A DNA stretch of 64,000 nt, from contig QKCN01000062.1 of assembly GCA_003245675.1 (NCBI GenBank), positions 1 through 64,000 on the forward strand, given 5' to 3'. The position numbers were made by a program, and so were the translations under genes. Shown here piece after piece: positions 8,179 to 18,023 of the stretch. The number at the start of each line of letters is the position of its first letter. Position 1 is the stretch's first letter. Origin of the DNA: Bacteriovoracaceae bacterium (GTDB lineage Bacteria > Bdellovibrionota > Bacteriovoracia > Bacteriovoracales > Bacteriovoracaceae). The notes below the pieces were generated by a model. It made no database searches, had not been told where the DNA came from, and saw only the letters and a program-made list of their open reading frames with translations.

Positions 8179-8391
8179 ATGTCTGCGGAAGTTGACTTTA
8201 AATTTGAAACCTTTGAAGAATTTTACGGACCGGCCGACGAAGTCGTTAAGCAAATAGAAGAATGCAAAGTCTGTGGTTCTCGCTTAATTTTCAATCACTT
8301 ACCTGATTACAGGAACTTATTAATACAAGAAAGTGCTAAATGCTTGGATTGTGGACACGATAATCGCAAGATTATCCATGTCCTAAACTAA
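8179..8391 (+). CDS. Small zinc-ribbon protein
   Basis: 70 aa beginning after a good AAGGAG. It has two CxxC knuckles, CKVCG and CLDCG, about 30 residues apart, the usual spacing for a four-Cys zinc ribbon. The N-terminal 30 residues are acidic. It reads away from the glycosylase-like gene, and its last 4 nt overlap the end of convergent uvrC. It may be a regulator or a nucleic-acid accessory protein; no family is recognised. Confidence 0.7.
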   Translation: MSAEVDFKFETFEEFYGPADEVVKQIEECKVCGSRLIFNHLPDYRNLLIQESAKCLDCGHDNRKIIHVLN

Positions 8392-10061
8392 TTTTTTAGA
8401 ATTCTCTTCTCTTCTTTTCGGTGATGAAGCCTGCGCGCAAAACGGTGGGCCTCATCACGCAAACTCACCATTAACCGAAATAACGACATATTTTTTTTCA
8501 ATAAATAGGGATTGCTGCGCTGGGGAATAATCAAACGCTCTTCGCTTCCTTTTTCGGCCCTTTCTTTAGCCAGCCCCACTAAAGGCACCTTTTTACCCAA
8601 TTCATCCATAATCTTCTGTACGGCATTTAACTGCAAAAGCCCCCCATCAACCACAAAAAGATCGGGCAACTCTTCTCTTCCCTGCAAACGCCTTTCAAAA
8701 AATTCCTGCATCATTTTAAAGTCGTTGTTGCCCTCGGGAAGCTCGGCCAAAGCATAATGCCGATAAGACGATTTATCAGGGCGTCCATCGCGAAAAACAA
8801 CCTGTGAAGCAGTGGGAGAAGATCCTTGAAAAATGGCAATATCCACGCACTCAATATGGCGGGGCAAACACTTCATTTGCAAAAGATCTCGCAAAGCGAC
8901 AAGGGCCTTGAGTCCATCCTCACCTTTATTGAGACGCACTCTTTGCACTTCACGCGCATGCTCTTTGACTAATTTCATTAAAGCTTGATAGCGCTTAGTT
9001 TCCTTCTTAAACTCCATTTTATTGGTCAGTAATTGATTCCAATAATCTTGGAGTTCTTCGGAAAACAATTCTTCGGGAACAATAATTCGATCCGGCAAGG
9101 AATCTTCAGTATGAGAATAGTAATCGACGATTTGATGAAAAAGCTCTTCTTTAAGTTCTTCTTCTAAAAAGGGACGGAAAAAATTGAAATTCTTTTCACC
9201 TAAAAGAAGGCCATTTCTCATGGAATAGATGGCCCAATCAAGTTCCTCTCCTTCCACCCAGAAATTGATAAAATCAATATTGCTATCGAGCTGAGTCCAT
9301 TCCATATTTTGGCAAGTTCTCTCTTTTAAAAACTCTTTTAACTGCGCTAGTCCATCGCGCAATTGAATGGCCCTTTCAAAAGCTTCGGAATTCCCTGCCT
9401 CCAGCATTTGCTCTTCTAATTCCTTAATGACACGCGCTGCCCCTCCTTGCCCAAAAAAACTCAGGGCCTTTTTAAGGCCAACAATATAGTCCTTTTTACT
9501 TTGTAGTCCCACACAAGGAGCCGCACATTGTTTCATTTGATAAAGCAAGCAAGGCTTCTTGCGAGTAGCAAAATCGCGATCAGTACAATCGCGCAGTAAA
9601 AAGGATTTTCGAAGAATTTCAAGAACACCTGAAATATTGCTGCCATGAGGAAAAGGCCCAATAATCTCTCTTCCTTTTTTCTTGCGAGGACGTCGCGCAT
9701 AGGACAGCTGAGGAAAATCGTGATTCCAATCAATCACCACATAGGGATAAGAACGATCATCTTTCAAACTAATATTGTACTTGGGGGAATGCTTTTTAAT
9801 GAGGTTATTTTCTAAAATAAAAGCTTCCATATCGGATTGGCAAACAATGAAATCAAAGTCATTGATGCGCTCAATCAAAGCCAGTGTTTTTATGCTTTTG
9901 CCACTACTATTATTGAAGTAAGAAGAGACTCTATTCTTTAAACTCTTGGCCTTACCGATATAAATAATCTTTTGCTGTGCATCCTTCATCAAATAACAAC
10001 CAGGTCTTTTGGGTAAAAGATCTGCTTTTTCCTTTAATGTCGATAGACTCTTTTGTGTCAT
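8388..10061 (-). CDS. uvrC: Excinuclease ABC subunit C, lacking C-terminal HhH
   Basis: UvrC makes both incisions in nucleotide excision repair. The GIY-YIG domain (PGCYLMKD, IYIGKAKSLKNRV, catalytic Glu in FILENNLIK), a Cys-rich linker, the UVR motif (EAFERAIQLRD) and the RNase H-like nuclease (ECVDIAIFQG, VVDGG, RDEAHRFA) are all present. The protein stops 12 residues after HHRKEEKR, just where the tandem helix-hairpin-helix normally begins, so about 50 residues are missing compared with E. coli UvrC. DGGKGQL has also become DGGLLQL. AGGAAACC lies before the ATG. Confidence 0.93.
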   Translation of the reverse strand: MTQKSLSTLKEKADLLPKRPGCYLMKDAQQKIIYIGKAKSLKNRVSSYFNNSSGKSIKTLALIERINDFDFIVCQSDMEAFILENNLIKKHSPKYNISLKDDRSYPYVVIDWNHDFPQLSYARRPRKKKGREIIGPFPHGSNISGVLEILRKSFLLRDCTDRDFATRKKPCLLYQMKQCAAPCVGLQSKKDYIVGLKKALSFFGQGGAARVIKELEEQMLEAGNSEAFERAIQLRDGLAQLKEFLKERTCQNMEWTQLDSNIDFINFWVEGEELDWAIYSMRNGLLLGEKNFNFFRPFLEEELKEELFHQIVDYYSHTEDSLPDRIIVPEELFSEELQDYWNQLLTNKMEFKKETKRYQALMKLVKEHAREVQRVRLNKGEDGLKALVALRDLLQMKCLPRHIECVDIAIFQGSSPTASQVVFRDGRPDKSSYRHYALAELPEGNNDFKMMQEFFERRLQGREELPDLFVVDGGLLQLNAVQKIMDELGKKVPLVGLAKERAEKGSEERLIIPQRSNPYLLKKNMSLFRLMVSLRDEAHRFARRLHHRKEEKRILKN

Positions 10062-10144
10062 GGTTTCCTATTTTGACGAATGGTTATAAATGCATTATGA
10101 TAGCGAAGCTTTGAAATTGCAAAACCCAATAAAAAGGAAGTTTA

Positions 10145-10576
10145 ATGGCGTCTCAACTTACGGCCGGAAAAGAAGTATTATCTTACTGCACAAAATGCAA
10201 ACTTGCTCTTAATCACGTTATTGTGGCAATGAAAGATGAAAAAACAATCCATAAGGTAAAATGTAAAACTTGTAGTTCAACTCATGCTTACAAAGACCCT
10301 TCCCTTGCAACAACGAAAAAGAAAAGAACAACAACTGCAGGACGTAAGAAAAAAACTCAAACAGTTGCTGTTTCAATTGCCGATCTTTGGATGAAAAAAA
10401 TGGCAGAGACAAGCCAAAAATCTCAACCCTACAAAATCAGTGGTAAGTTTGAAGTGGGTGACGTCCTTGATCATGTCAAATTTGGTCCTGGCATTGTCGA
10501 GTCTATTGTCGACAATGACAAAATCGAAGTGATGTTCCGCCACGAAATCAAAACTTTGATTCATAACAAAGCTTAG
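10145..10576 (+). CDS. Zinc-knuckle protein with C-terminal beta-barrel-like motif
   Basis: 143 aa. The N-terminus has two CxxC pairs (SYCTKCKL and KCKTCSS) forming a likely zinc finger. A Lys/Thr-rich basic linker (KKKRTTTAGRKKK) could bind nucleic acid. The C-terminus (FEVGDVLDHVKFGPGIVESI..IEVMF..LIH) resembles the Tudor/CarD-like barrel at the end of PcrA/UvrD helicases. I recall similar proteins as conserved hypotheticals in deltaproteobacteria. A role in nucleic-acid or RNA-polymerase binding is inference. A strong terminator follows. Confidence 0.75.
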   Translation: MASQLTAGKEVLSYCTKCKLALNHVIVAMKDEKTIHKVKCKTCSSTHAYKDPSLATTKKKRTTTAGRKKKTQTVAVSIADLWMKKMAETSQKSQPYKISGKFEVGDVLDHVKFGPGIVESIVDNDKIEVMFRHEIKTLIHNKA

Positions 10577-10605
10577 AAAGTCACATTATTTGCTTAAAAT
10601 AAAAA

Positions 10606-10636
10606 AAGCCCCGCTTAATAAGCGGGGCTTTTTTTA
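10606..10636. terminator. Strong bidirectional terminator
   Basis: AAGCCCCGCTT and AAGCGGGGCTT form a perfect 11-bp stem with a 3-nt loop. It is flanked by A7 on the left and a T run on the right, so it can end both the zinc-knuckle gene and the convergent Tyr/Gly-rich gene. Confidence 0.9.
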
Positions 10637-10654
10637 TTGATACCAAAAACTTTT

Positions 10655-12553
10655 TTAGTAACTTAAAGTAAAGCCAAAGCCTCCATTGTAACCATATTGG
10701 TTGCCCATATTGTATGATCCAGTGGAATAAGGACTGTAACTACCGTACCCGTATAGGTTATTGGCCGCTTGGTTATAATTGCGATAAAGGGAATTATACT
10801 GCCCAGCTGAACCATAGTAATTAGATTGTAGGCGGTTATTATAAGCAGAAGCTGCACCGGCATAATCATTTCCATAACCGTAACCAGTTCCCATACCTCC
10901 TGCATAACCTGAATTATTCCAACCTCCTGTACCATTCCAGTAACTGCCTGTTCCTCCATAAGAGTATGGAGAATAAGTTCCTAAGCCAGAATAACCACCA
11001 TAGGTATAAGGATTGTAGCTATAGCCTGTACCAGCTCCTGTCCCTAAGCCTCCACTGATACTCAAAAGAGGACTGCCACTGTTGTAACCATTAAGTAAGC
11101 TGTTGGCCATATTGCCCAAAGTTCCTCCAAGATAAACACCACCACCAGCTGTTCCATAAGGATTGTAACCAGAGCTATAGCCATAAGGATACATGCCCAT
11201 TCCGGCACCAGAACTCATACTTCCACTATAATAGGGACCATAAGCAGATGCACTGTATTGCCCATAAGGACCATACATTCCGCTTAGCATTCCAGAAGAA
11301 TATCCCGCACCCAAATAAGGATTGCTGTAACCGCCATAGCCATTGGAATACATTCCACCGTATCCTCCAGAGATTCCGCCACCTGCATATCCACCAAGTC
11401 CATAACCATTACACTGAAAGTTATTAAACTCATCAGTACTTACACCTGGAAGTTGATAGTCTTCAGTGTATTGTAGGTAATTGGCAATCCCTGTTTGACA
11501 TTGCTCCATTCCATATTGTGCAGTTGCGGCCCAAGTCGCATTGACTGCTTCATAGGCGGCAGTTTGTTTAGAAACGGCATACATATTGCCAACCATGCTA
11601 GCAATTGGCGAAAGGGCCATTCCGACATTGGCCACAACCTGAGACCAGTGCGGTTTATAGCTAGCACCTGCCATACAAGAAACACAATTTCCATCTGAAG
11701 TCCGTCCATCAGCATTAGCCTCAAGACGGGCCCTAATGTCAGCACAAGTTTGCGCTGTTAAACAGCCATGAGTTCCACAAAGCTCATATCCTGCAGAACA
11801 ATCACGCCCTTGTCCCTCGAGGCTAATTGAACCGCCCCAATTAGAACCATTGCGATTGCTTCCGCCAGTGCTTGCATTTTTGTCAATGCCACCGTACTCG
11901 ATATCAAACTTAGACTCATCAACGTTAGGATATTTAATTTTCAAATAAGATTTTGCTCTTCTCAGACACTCATCTTCAGAAACACCTTCTCCGCAATAAA
12001 CAACAAAATTAAAGCCTCCGTCAGTGCGAGCAGAACCTTCACCCCAACCACCATTGAAGTCGATCTCAATGCCTCCATTTGATCCCCCACCAGAAGAACG
12101 TCTAGTGCGAGAAGAGGAAGAAGAACGGTCATTATCGCCATTGCGATTTCTATCTCTGCCTCCATTGGCATCACCACTTGCATTACCATCATCGCTATTA
12201 CGACGATTACGGCGTCTCTCCTCATTACTCATGTATACTTGCCACTGAGAACAAACTTTGAATTTGGTTAGAGTCTTAATTTTATCAACTCCATTTTCAT
12301 CAAAGTTATCTCCTCTATCTTTGTGCTTACATTGATAAAAGGTGATTTCAGTACAGACATTCCCATCGCTGTCTTTAACCTTGGAAGCGCCTGAGGACGT
12401 TGTTTTAATCTTCTCTAAGGTTGCTCCTCCTGCATCCACACAAGCATCATAAGCGACTTGGTAATCTGACTTGACGTCATCACCCCAAACGGCCGTGCTC
12501 AGCAGTAGCGAAAGAGTAGAGATAAGAAAGCTTAAAGACAATTTCACGTTCAT
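10655..12553 (-). CDS. Secreted Gly/Tyr/Ser-rich repetitive protein
   Basis: I start it at ATG 12553 (632 aa), which has GGAG upstream and a proper signal peptide (MNVKLSLSFLISTLSLLLS..WG). The ORF-track start adds 14 residues of leader. Residues to about 280 form a Cys-containing region with a Ser/Arg/Asp/Asn-rich stretch (RRRNRRNSDDGNASGD). The last 250 or so are dominated by Gly, Tyr, Ser and Asn in imperfect GYGGYS, YGPYGQY and SYSPYS units and end in FGFTLSY. Such composition suggests an extracellular or surface scaffold or adhesive of low intrinsic order. Function unknown. Confidence 0.8.
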   Translation of the reverse strand: MNVKLSLSFLISTLSLLLSTAVWGDDVKSDYQVAYDACVDAGGATLEKIKTTSSGASKVKDSDGNVCTEITFYQCKHKDRGDNFDENGVDKIKTLTKFKVCSQWQVYMSNEERRRNRRNSDDGNASGDANGGRDRNRNGDNDRSSSSSRTRRSSGGGSNGGIEIDFNGGWGEGSARTDGGFNFVVYCGEGVSEDECLRRAKSYLKIKYPNVDESKFDIEYGGIDKNASTGGSNRNGSNWGGSISLEGQGRDCSAGYELCGTHGCLTAQTCADIRARLEANADGRTSDGNCVSCMAGASYKPHWSQVVANVGMALSPIASMVGNMYAVSKQTAAYEAVNATWAATAQYGMEQCQTGIANYLQYTEDYQLPGVSTDEFNNFQCNGYGLGGYAGGGISGGYGGMYSNGYGGYSNPYLGAGYSSGMLSGMYGPYGQYSASAYGPYYSGSMSSGAGMGMYPYGYSSGYNPYGTAGGGVYLGGTLGNMANSLLNGYNSGSPLLSISGGLGTGAGTGYSYNPYTYGGYSGLGTYSPYSYGGTGSYWNGTGGWNNSGYAGGMGTGYGYGNDYAGAASAYNNRLQSNYYGSAGQYNSLYRNYNQAANNLYGYGSYSPYSTGSYNMGNQYGYNGGFGFTLSY

Positions 12554-12664
12554 AAAAAATTCTCCATTACAGATGCACGAGGACACTTTCCTCACACATC
12601 ATAAGGGTAGTTCTCGTCTTCTCTTCGGAGAAAAAAATAATTTCTTTAGCTTTTTTTAAAAAAT

Positions 12665-13111
12665 TTAACCTCGGCGGGCGGAAAAAGCTCTTACGCATGG
12701 GACGAGAAAATCAATCATGTCTTCATCAGAACTAAAAACATCATCCACATATTCACTATTTAGCATAAATTGAGTGATTCTGTGGGCAACTTGATTAATA
12801 GATTCAACAAGATACAGACCTGAAATTGCTTCTCCATTGAAACTTTTGATTATTTCTTTGCGAGCGTGATTGTAAACTTCTGTTTCAGTAATATCACCCT
12901 CAATAACACCTTCTCCTAATCTCTCCTCTACTTCTTCAATGGCCTGCTCGCGAATATCTTCGTCTGTAGCAAAACTAACCGCAAGTTCAGTCGCCAAAGA
13001 ATCAATGAATTCCAAGCGCTTATCCATCAAAAACTCTATTAACTGCTCTTCAGTCAAGCAGTTGATAATGTAAGCAGACATTTGTACTAAGGTGTCGAAA
13101 TTTGTTCTCAT
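12665..13111 (-). CDS. Acidic helical cytoplasmic protein, unknown
   Basis: 148 aa, no signal peptide, GAAGG before the ATG. The sequence is strongly acidic and helical (EEQLIEFLMDKRLEFIDSLA, REQAIEEVEERLGEG), with one Cys near the end. It matches no family I can name. The gene has about 100-nt gaps on both sides, so it is probably transcribed alone. Confidence 0.65.
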   Translation of the reverse strand: MRTNFDTLVQMSAYIINCLTEEQLIEFLMDKRLEFIDSLATELAVSFATDEDIREQAIEEVEERLGEGVIEGDITETEVYNHARKEIIKSFNGEAISGLYLVESINQVAHRITQFMLNSEYVDDVFSSDEDMIDFLVPCVRAFSARRG

Positions 13112-13212
13112 TTTTATATACCTTCTTTATTTACTAACAGTATTCTCTTTACTTATGGTAGCCAAGTCTCACAAAACTTACAAGGAATTATATTAAATTT
13201 AGGCCTTATAAA

Positions 13213-14778
13213 TTATTTTTTAATTTTTTTTAACAATCGCGACCAGTGAGTACTCAAGCTGATCTCGCCAAATAATTGCAAAAATAAAAGGTAAATAAGA
13301 AGTCCCGACCCCATTATGACGCACAGACGAATAAATTGCATTGGGATAGAAAAATATGGTGCCCACACAATCTCCCACCACATCAAAAATGGAGTCAATA
13401 AAAATAGAATAATGAGCAGCTTTAATACCCTTTTATTGAAGAAAAAGTTCGCTCCCACTTTCAGCTCTCGGTGCAACATCCAAGAGAGAATAGATGAATT
13501 TATTAACATAGAAAGACCTGTGCCGATGGCCAAAACCTGAAAACCAAACCGTGAAACGAGCGAAAGGCAAAAAACAATATTTATAGCGATAGAAATGAAA
13601 GATGAGATAACGGGAATCTTAGGCTTTTCCAAAGCATAAAAAGTCGGCACGAAAACTTTGTAAATTCCATAAAAGGGAAGCCCCAAAGCATAACAGCGCA
13701 GGGCCAAAGAAGTCATTTGAGAAGATTCAGCACTAAAGCGCCCATGCTCAAAAACAAGTTGCACCACAGAATAAGCTGAAGCATAGAGCAAGGCTAAAGC
13801 ACCAATCATCAAAACCAACGAAAGGCGATAACTTGTTCCCAGAAGCTCTAAAGCCTCCTCTCTCTCCCCCTTTTTCCAAGCTTCACTAAAATGCACAAGA
13901 TTGGAATTAGAAACCGACACCCCCAAAACCCCGATAGGAAATTGAAAAAGGCGAAAAGCGTAGTTTAAGAAGCTAACGGCCCCAGCAATACAACCTGTGG
14001 CCAATATTGTGTTAATGATCAAATTGATTTGGGAAGCAGCAAAACCTAAAAGTCCCGGCCCCAATTTATAAAAAACGGCCCGACTGTCTTCATTAAGCAA
14101 AGGTCCCGGAGCCTCAAAAGAAAAATCCCTTCGCACCAGCAAAGGGTATTGCACAAATGCTTGTACAATTCCTCCCAACATCACTCCCAAAGGCAGGGCA
14201 TAGATGGGATGAAATCCCCAAATTGGCAAAGTATTGTAGAGAATGAGAACGGCAGCAATCATGACGACATTAAAAATGGCCGGAGCCACAGAAGGCCAAA
14301 AAAAGACTTTAAGGGAATTTAGGGCCCCCATAAAGAGAGCGGCCCAAGAAATCATCAAAAGAAATGGTCCCATAATTCGCACGGAATTCACTGCTATTTC
14401 ATACTTCAGAGGGTAATTTGCAAAGGAAGGGGCAAAAAGAGAGATAAATTGCGGGGCAAAAATAACAATAATGACAGAAATAACCCCTGTTACAAGAAAA
14501 AGAGAAATAAAAAGACTCCAAAGAAGCTTCTGAGCGCGTTTATGAGAAAGCTGTAAGCTCTTAGTAAAGCTAGGTACAAAGGCTGCGGAGAAGGCCCCTT
14601 CGGCAAATAAATCCCGCAATAAATTTGGAATTTTGTAGGCCACTAAAAAGGCATCGGTGAGGCCAGAGGCACCAAAATAAAATGCCATAACTTGCTCTCT
14701 AACGAGCCCTAATATTCTACTGAGGAATGTCGCTATAGCCATTTTGAATGACGCTAGTAAAATCGACTTATTAGACAT
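13213..14778 (-). CDS. murJ: Lipid II flippase MurJ
   Basis: 521-aa MviN/MurJ family protein with about 14 hydrophobic segments that flips the peptidoglycan precursor lipid II to the periplasm. The N-terminal signature SRILGLVREQVMAFYFGASG, the following D-AFLVAYKIPNLLRDLFAEG and FVPSF are typical. They include the family's conserved Arg and Asp positions lining the cavity. Length matches E. coli MurJ (511). The gene is divergent from hppA across 142 nt and seems to stand alone. Confidence 0.95.
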   Translation of the reverse strand: MSNKSILLASFKMAIATFLSRILGLVREQVMAFYFGASGLTDAFLVAYKIPNLLRDLFAEGAFSAAFVPSFTKSLQLSHKRAQKLLWSLFISLFLVTGVISVIIVIFAPQFISLFAPSFANYPLKYEIAVNSVRIMGPFLLMISWAALFMGALNSLKVFFWPSVAPAIFNVVMIAAVLILYNTLPIWGFHPIYALPLGVMLGGIVQAFVQYPLLVRRDFSFEAPGPLLNEDSRAVFYKLGPGLLGFAASQINLIINTILATGCIAGAVSFLNYAFRLFQFPIGVLGVSVSNSNLVHFSEAWKKGEREEALELLGTSYRLSLVLMIGALALLYASAYSVVQLVFEHGRFSAESSQMTSLALRCYALGLPFYGIYKVFVPTFYALEKPKIPVISSFISIAINIVFCLSLVSRFGFQVLAIGTGLSMLINSSILSWMLHRELKVGANFFFNKRVLKLLIILFLLTPFLMWWEIVWAPYFSIPMQFIRLCVIMGSGLLIYLLFLQLFGEISLSTHWSRLLKKIKK

Positions 14779-14920
14779 GAAAAAGCCTTTTATCTATCGA
14801 ATAGTAATAGGGTCAGTGTACAAAAAAAGCATCGTCTTTTCTAAAGATATTTTCTATAATTTTGCTCAATAAAATAATTGTGTAAAATGATCGGGATTAC
14901 AAAAAAGTAGGAGTATTTAA

Positions 14921-16930
14921 ATGGAAGGACTGAACAGTTTTTTTAATTTTGGCCCTTGGCTGGGATTCTTCGGTCTTGTCTTCGCCATCGCAACTTATTT
15001 CTGGATTAAGAAATGGTCTGCAGGCACAGATAAGATGAAACAAATTGCATCAATGATAGAAACGGGCTCAATGACCTTTCTCAAAAGGGAATATAGTATT
15101 CTTTTGGGATTTCTTATCATTGTCAGTCTCATTATATCTTTTAAGTTAGGTCTTCCTTCCATGCTTTGCTATTTGGCCGGCGCCTTCTCCTCTATGCTTT
15201 GTGGCTATATTGGAATGAAAGCCGCAACCAAAGCGAATGTTAGAACAGCGCAAGCCGCTGTCTCTGGCGGAGTCCACTCCGCTCTTGAAGTTGCTTTTTT
15301 TGGTGGCTCCGTAATGGGAATGACTGTTGCGTCTTTAGGGCTTTTGGGAGTTGCCCTTGCTTATAAATTTATTTCTGGTCTCCCCACCATGGAAGCCTTA
15401 AATGGCTTTGCGATGGGTGCCTCTTCCATTGCACTCTTTGCTCGCGTGGGCGGAGGCATTTACACCAAAGCTGCTGACGTCGGAGCTGATCTTGTCGGAA
15501 AAGTCGAAGCTGGAATCCCTGAAGATGATCCAAGAAATCCTGCAACAATTGCGGACAATGTGGGTGATAATGTTGGAGATACAGCAGGTATGGGTGCAGA
15601 CATTTTTGAATCTTATGTCGGTTCCATCATTGCCACCATGTTCATCGGCTCAACCTACGTCGTTGACTCTCAATACTTGATTATGATTCCCCTACTCGTT
15701 GTTATGCTCGGACTTATTAGCTCCGTGTTTGGAGTTCTTTCCATCAAAGTACTGAAGCGCATTGACCCCGCCTGGGCCTTAAGACTTGCTCCGGCCGTAG
15801 GTATCGGTTTACTCTTTATCTCTTCTTACTTTGTCATCGATCAATTTCCACTTGACCCAATTGTCTTCCCTAATAAGATGGGACCATTCTGGGCGATGGT
15901 TATTGGCTCAGTTTCCGGAGCCTTAATTGGGTTTGCAACGGAATACTACACTTCAAATGATTTTGGACCAGTACTTAAAGTTGCCAATGCGGGTAAAACT
16001 GGACCTGCCACTAATATCATCGCTGGCATCTCAGTGGGAATGTACTCCTGTATTGTTCCTATTCTCATTATTTCTTTGGCCATCTTCTTTGCCAACTATT
16101 TCTCTGGTCTCTATGGCATTGGTCTAGCTGCAGTTGGCATGCTTGCCACTACTGGTATTACGATGAGCGTAGATGCTTATGGCCCAATTTCCGATAATGC
16201 TGGCGGCATTGCTCAAATGGCAGAACTTCCAGAAGGTGTACGTAAAATTACAGATAGTCTTGATGCCATTGGCAACACAACAGCGGCGATTGGCAAAGGC
16301 TTTGCCATTGGCTCTGCAGCATTAACGGCACTGGCCCTCTTCTCTGCTTATTCAAGTGCCGTTAATTTGGAAAATATCAATTTGATGAATCCTAAAGTTG
16401 TCATTGGAATTTTCATCGGTGGTCTTATTCCATTTTTTGCAGGTGCCAATACAATGAGTTCAGTGGGAGCTGCCGCTGAAAAAATGGTCCAAGAAGTAAG
16501 AAGACAGTTTCGAGAGATTGCAGGTCTTATGGAAGGCAAAGCAGAACCTGATACCAAAACCTGTGTTTCGATTGCAACAAATGCAGCACTCAAAGAAATG
16601 CTTCTTCCTGGCATTGTCGCCATAGCATCACCCGTGCTTGTTGGCTTCATTATTGGTAAAGAAGCGCTCGGAGGAATGCTCGCTGGCGCACTTGTCACAG
16701 GTGTATTACTTGCTTTGTTCATGGCAAACGCAGGTGGAGCTTGGGATAATGCCAAAAAGGCGATTGAACAGGGACAAGTGGCAGGTGAAGTGAAAAATAG
16801 TGAGGCTCACAAAGCGGCCGTCACTGGCGATACTGTGGGCGATCCCTTTAAAGATACTGCCGCTCCTGCAATGAACATTTTGGTAAAACTCATGAGCATC
16901 GTTGCGTTAGTGATTGCACCACTTCTTTAA
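14921..16930 (+). CDS. hppA: K+-dependent membrane pyrophosphatase (Na+ or H+ pump)
   Basis: 669-aa integral pyrophosphatase that couples PPi hydrolysis to ion export. Catalytic loops are intact: [31 protein letters not shown], and [14 protein letters not shown] near the end. At residues 451-458 it reads GNTTAAIG. Ala455 and Gly458 replace the Lys/Thr of K+-independent enzymes, so K+ dependence is predicted. Asp227 and Glu230 in GADIFESY put the gate Glu where Na+-pumping Thermotoga maritima PPase has it, not one turn later as in plant H+-PPases. That fits Na+ but does not exclude H+. AGGAG precedes the ATG. Confidence 0.95.
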   Translation: MEGLNSFFNFGPWLGFFGLVFAIATYFWIKKWSAGTDKMKQIASMIETGSMTFLKREYSILLGFLIIVSLIISFKLGLPSMLCYLAGAFSSMLCGYIGMKAATKANVRTAQAAVSGGVHSALEVAFFGGSVMGMTVASLGLLGVALAYKFISGLPTMEALNGFAMGASSIALFARVGGGIYTKAADVGADLVGKVEAGIPEDDPRNPATIADNVGDNVGDTAGMGADIFESYVGSIIATMFIGSTYVVDSQYLIMIPLLVVMLGLISSVFGVLSIKVLKRIDPAWALRLAPAVGIGLLFISSYFVIDQFPLDPIVFPNKMGPFWAMVIGSVSGALIGFATEYYTSNDFGPVLKVANAGKTGPATNIIAGISVGMYSCIVPILIISLAIFFANYFSGLYGIGLAAVGMLATTGITMSVDAYGPISDNAGGIAQMAELPEGVRKITDSLDAIGNTTAAIGKGFAIGSAALTALALFSAYSSAVNLENINLMNPKVVIGIFIGGLIPFFAGANTMSSVGAAAEKMVQEVRRQFREIAGLMEGKAEPDTKTCVSIATNAALKEMLLPGIVAIASPVLVGFIIGKEALGGMLAGALVTGVLLALFMANAGGAWDNAKKAIEQGQVAGEVKNSEAHKAAVTGDTVGDPFKDTAAPAMNILVKLMSIVALVIAPLL

Positions 16931-16946
16931 AAAAAGAACATTAGAT

Positions 16947-16980
16947 AAAAAAAGGGACAGTTTAAACTGTCCCTTTTTTT
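16947..16980. terminator. Bidirectional terminator after hppA
   Basis: GGGACAG and CTGTCCC form a perfect stem around TTTAAA, flanked by A7 and T8. It serves hppA and the convergent gene, whose stop codon lies at its edge. Confidence 0.9.
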
Positions 16981-17969
16981 TATTTCGTTTCCACTTGTGG
17001 CATATAGGGTGGCGTACTAACATGCGTACTATCGGCGGAAGCTTCGACATCTTTTTCGGCATCACGAGCTACGTCTGATACATCTTTTGCAACATCCATT
17101 GCTTTAACTTTTTCGAGAACATATTTTCTCATATAACGAGGGCCTCTCAAATTTGCAGTTTCGCAAAAGTCTCCCTCGGTAAACCCTTCATTGATGAAAT
17201 CTCTGATATGCGTTTCTGTGACCGCAGAATTAATTTTTTTTGCCTTCTTCATCAACTTATCAAAAGCCTTTTTGCCAGACTTTTCCAAATGCAACATCTT
17301 ATTTTCTTTTTGAACTTTGATTTCATCATAAGTCAGGGCCAAAAGCGTTCCTAAAGGAATCATATCAGAGACGGCAGAACGAGCGTAATCATCCAACTGC
17401 CCCGCATGTTTTTCCTGCAGCTCAAGACTATGAGCGAGTCTCATACGATGCAATTCAAGACAAGAATAATATCTGCGCGTTGGATCCCTTTCCTTTAAAA
17501 TATTTTTCTTAACATAAGACTCAACTTCTTTAGGTCCTGCAAGTGTTGGATAGTTTTTGCAAAACTCTCCAGAGCGAAGTCCCCTTTCCACCAAATCAGT
17601 AACCATTTGGGGAGTAATTTCAGCCTTAGGATTTTCCTCTTTCAAAACCTTCACTAGCTTTCGATTCTTTCTAGAAAGTTCTTCTTTATAAAGCTCGACT
17701 TTGTCTTCCTTCGATTTCATTTTTTCAACTAAAAGCAGCGCACCCGTCACACCAAAAGAAGCAGCAAAGACCGGAAAGTTTCCCCCCATTCCAGAAGCAA
17801 TAACAGTCATGTAGCTTACCTTACTGGCCCCTTCTGCAATGCTTTTTACTTTGGAAATTCTCTCTGCCTCTTTCTCATAAAGCTTCTCACAGCTATAGCC
17901 CGCAAGACCTGCTCCCCATGATGAAAAAGCAAAACTGTTCATTAGTACAAATAGAAATATTTTTTTCAT
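16980..17969 (-). CDS. Exported helical protein, unknown
   Basis: 329 aa from ATG 17969, which has AAGGAG six bases upstream; the ORF track's GTG 17975 is less likely. A signal peptide (MKKIFLFVLMNSFAFSSWG) precedes a Cys-containing, Lys/Glu-rich region. A hydrophobic stretch at about residues 53-80 (VIASGMGGNFPVFAASFG) could be a TM or hydrophobic core. Two similar segments, VERGLRSGEFCKNYPTLAGP and INEGFTEGDFCETANLRGP, suggest an internal duplication of a Cys-containing motif. Function unknown. Confidence 0.7.
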   Translation of the reverse strand: MKKIFLFVLMNSFAFSSWGAGLAGYSCEKLYEKEAERISKVKSIAEGASKVSYMTVIASGMGGNFPVFAASFGVTGALLLVEKMKSKEDKVELYKEELSRKNRKLVKVLKEENPKAEITPQMVTDLVERGLRSGEFCKNYPTLAGPKEVESYVKKNILKERDPTRRYYSCLELHRMRLAHSLELQEKHAGQLDDYARSAVSDMIPLGTLLALTYDEIKVQKENKMLHLEKSGKKAFDKLMKKAKKINSAVTETHIRDFINEGFTEGDFCETANLRGPRYMRKYVLEKVKAMDVAKDVSDVARDAEKDVEASADSTHVSTPPYMPQVETK

Positions 17970-18023
17970 AAACACTCCTTGATAAAGCGTACAGGGCCTT
18001 ATCGGCGAAATGATAAAAAAACT

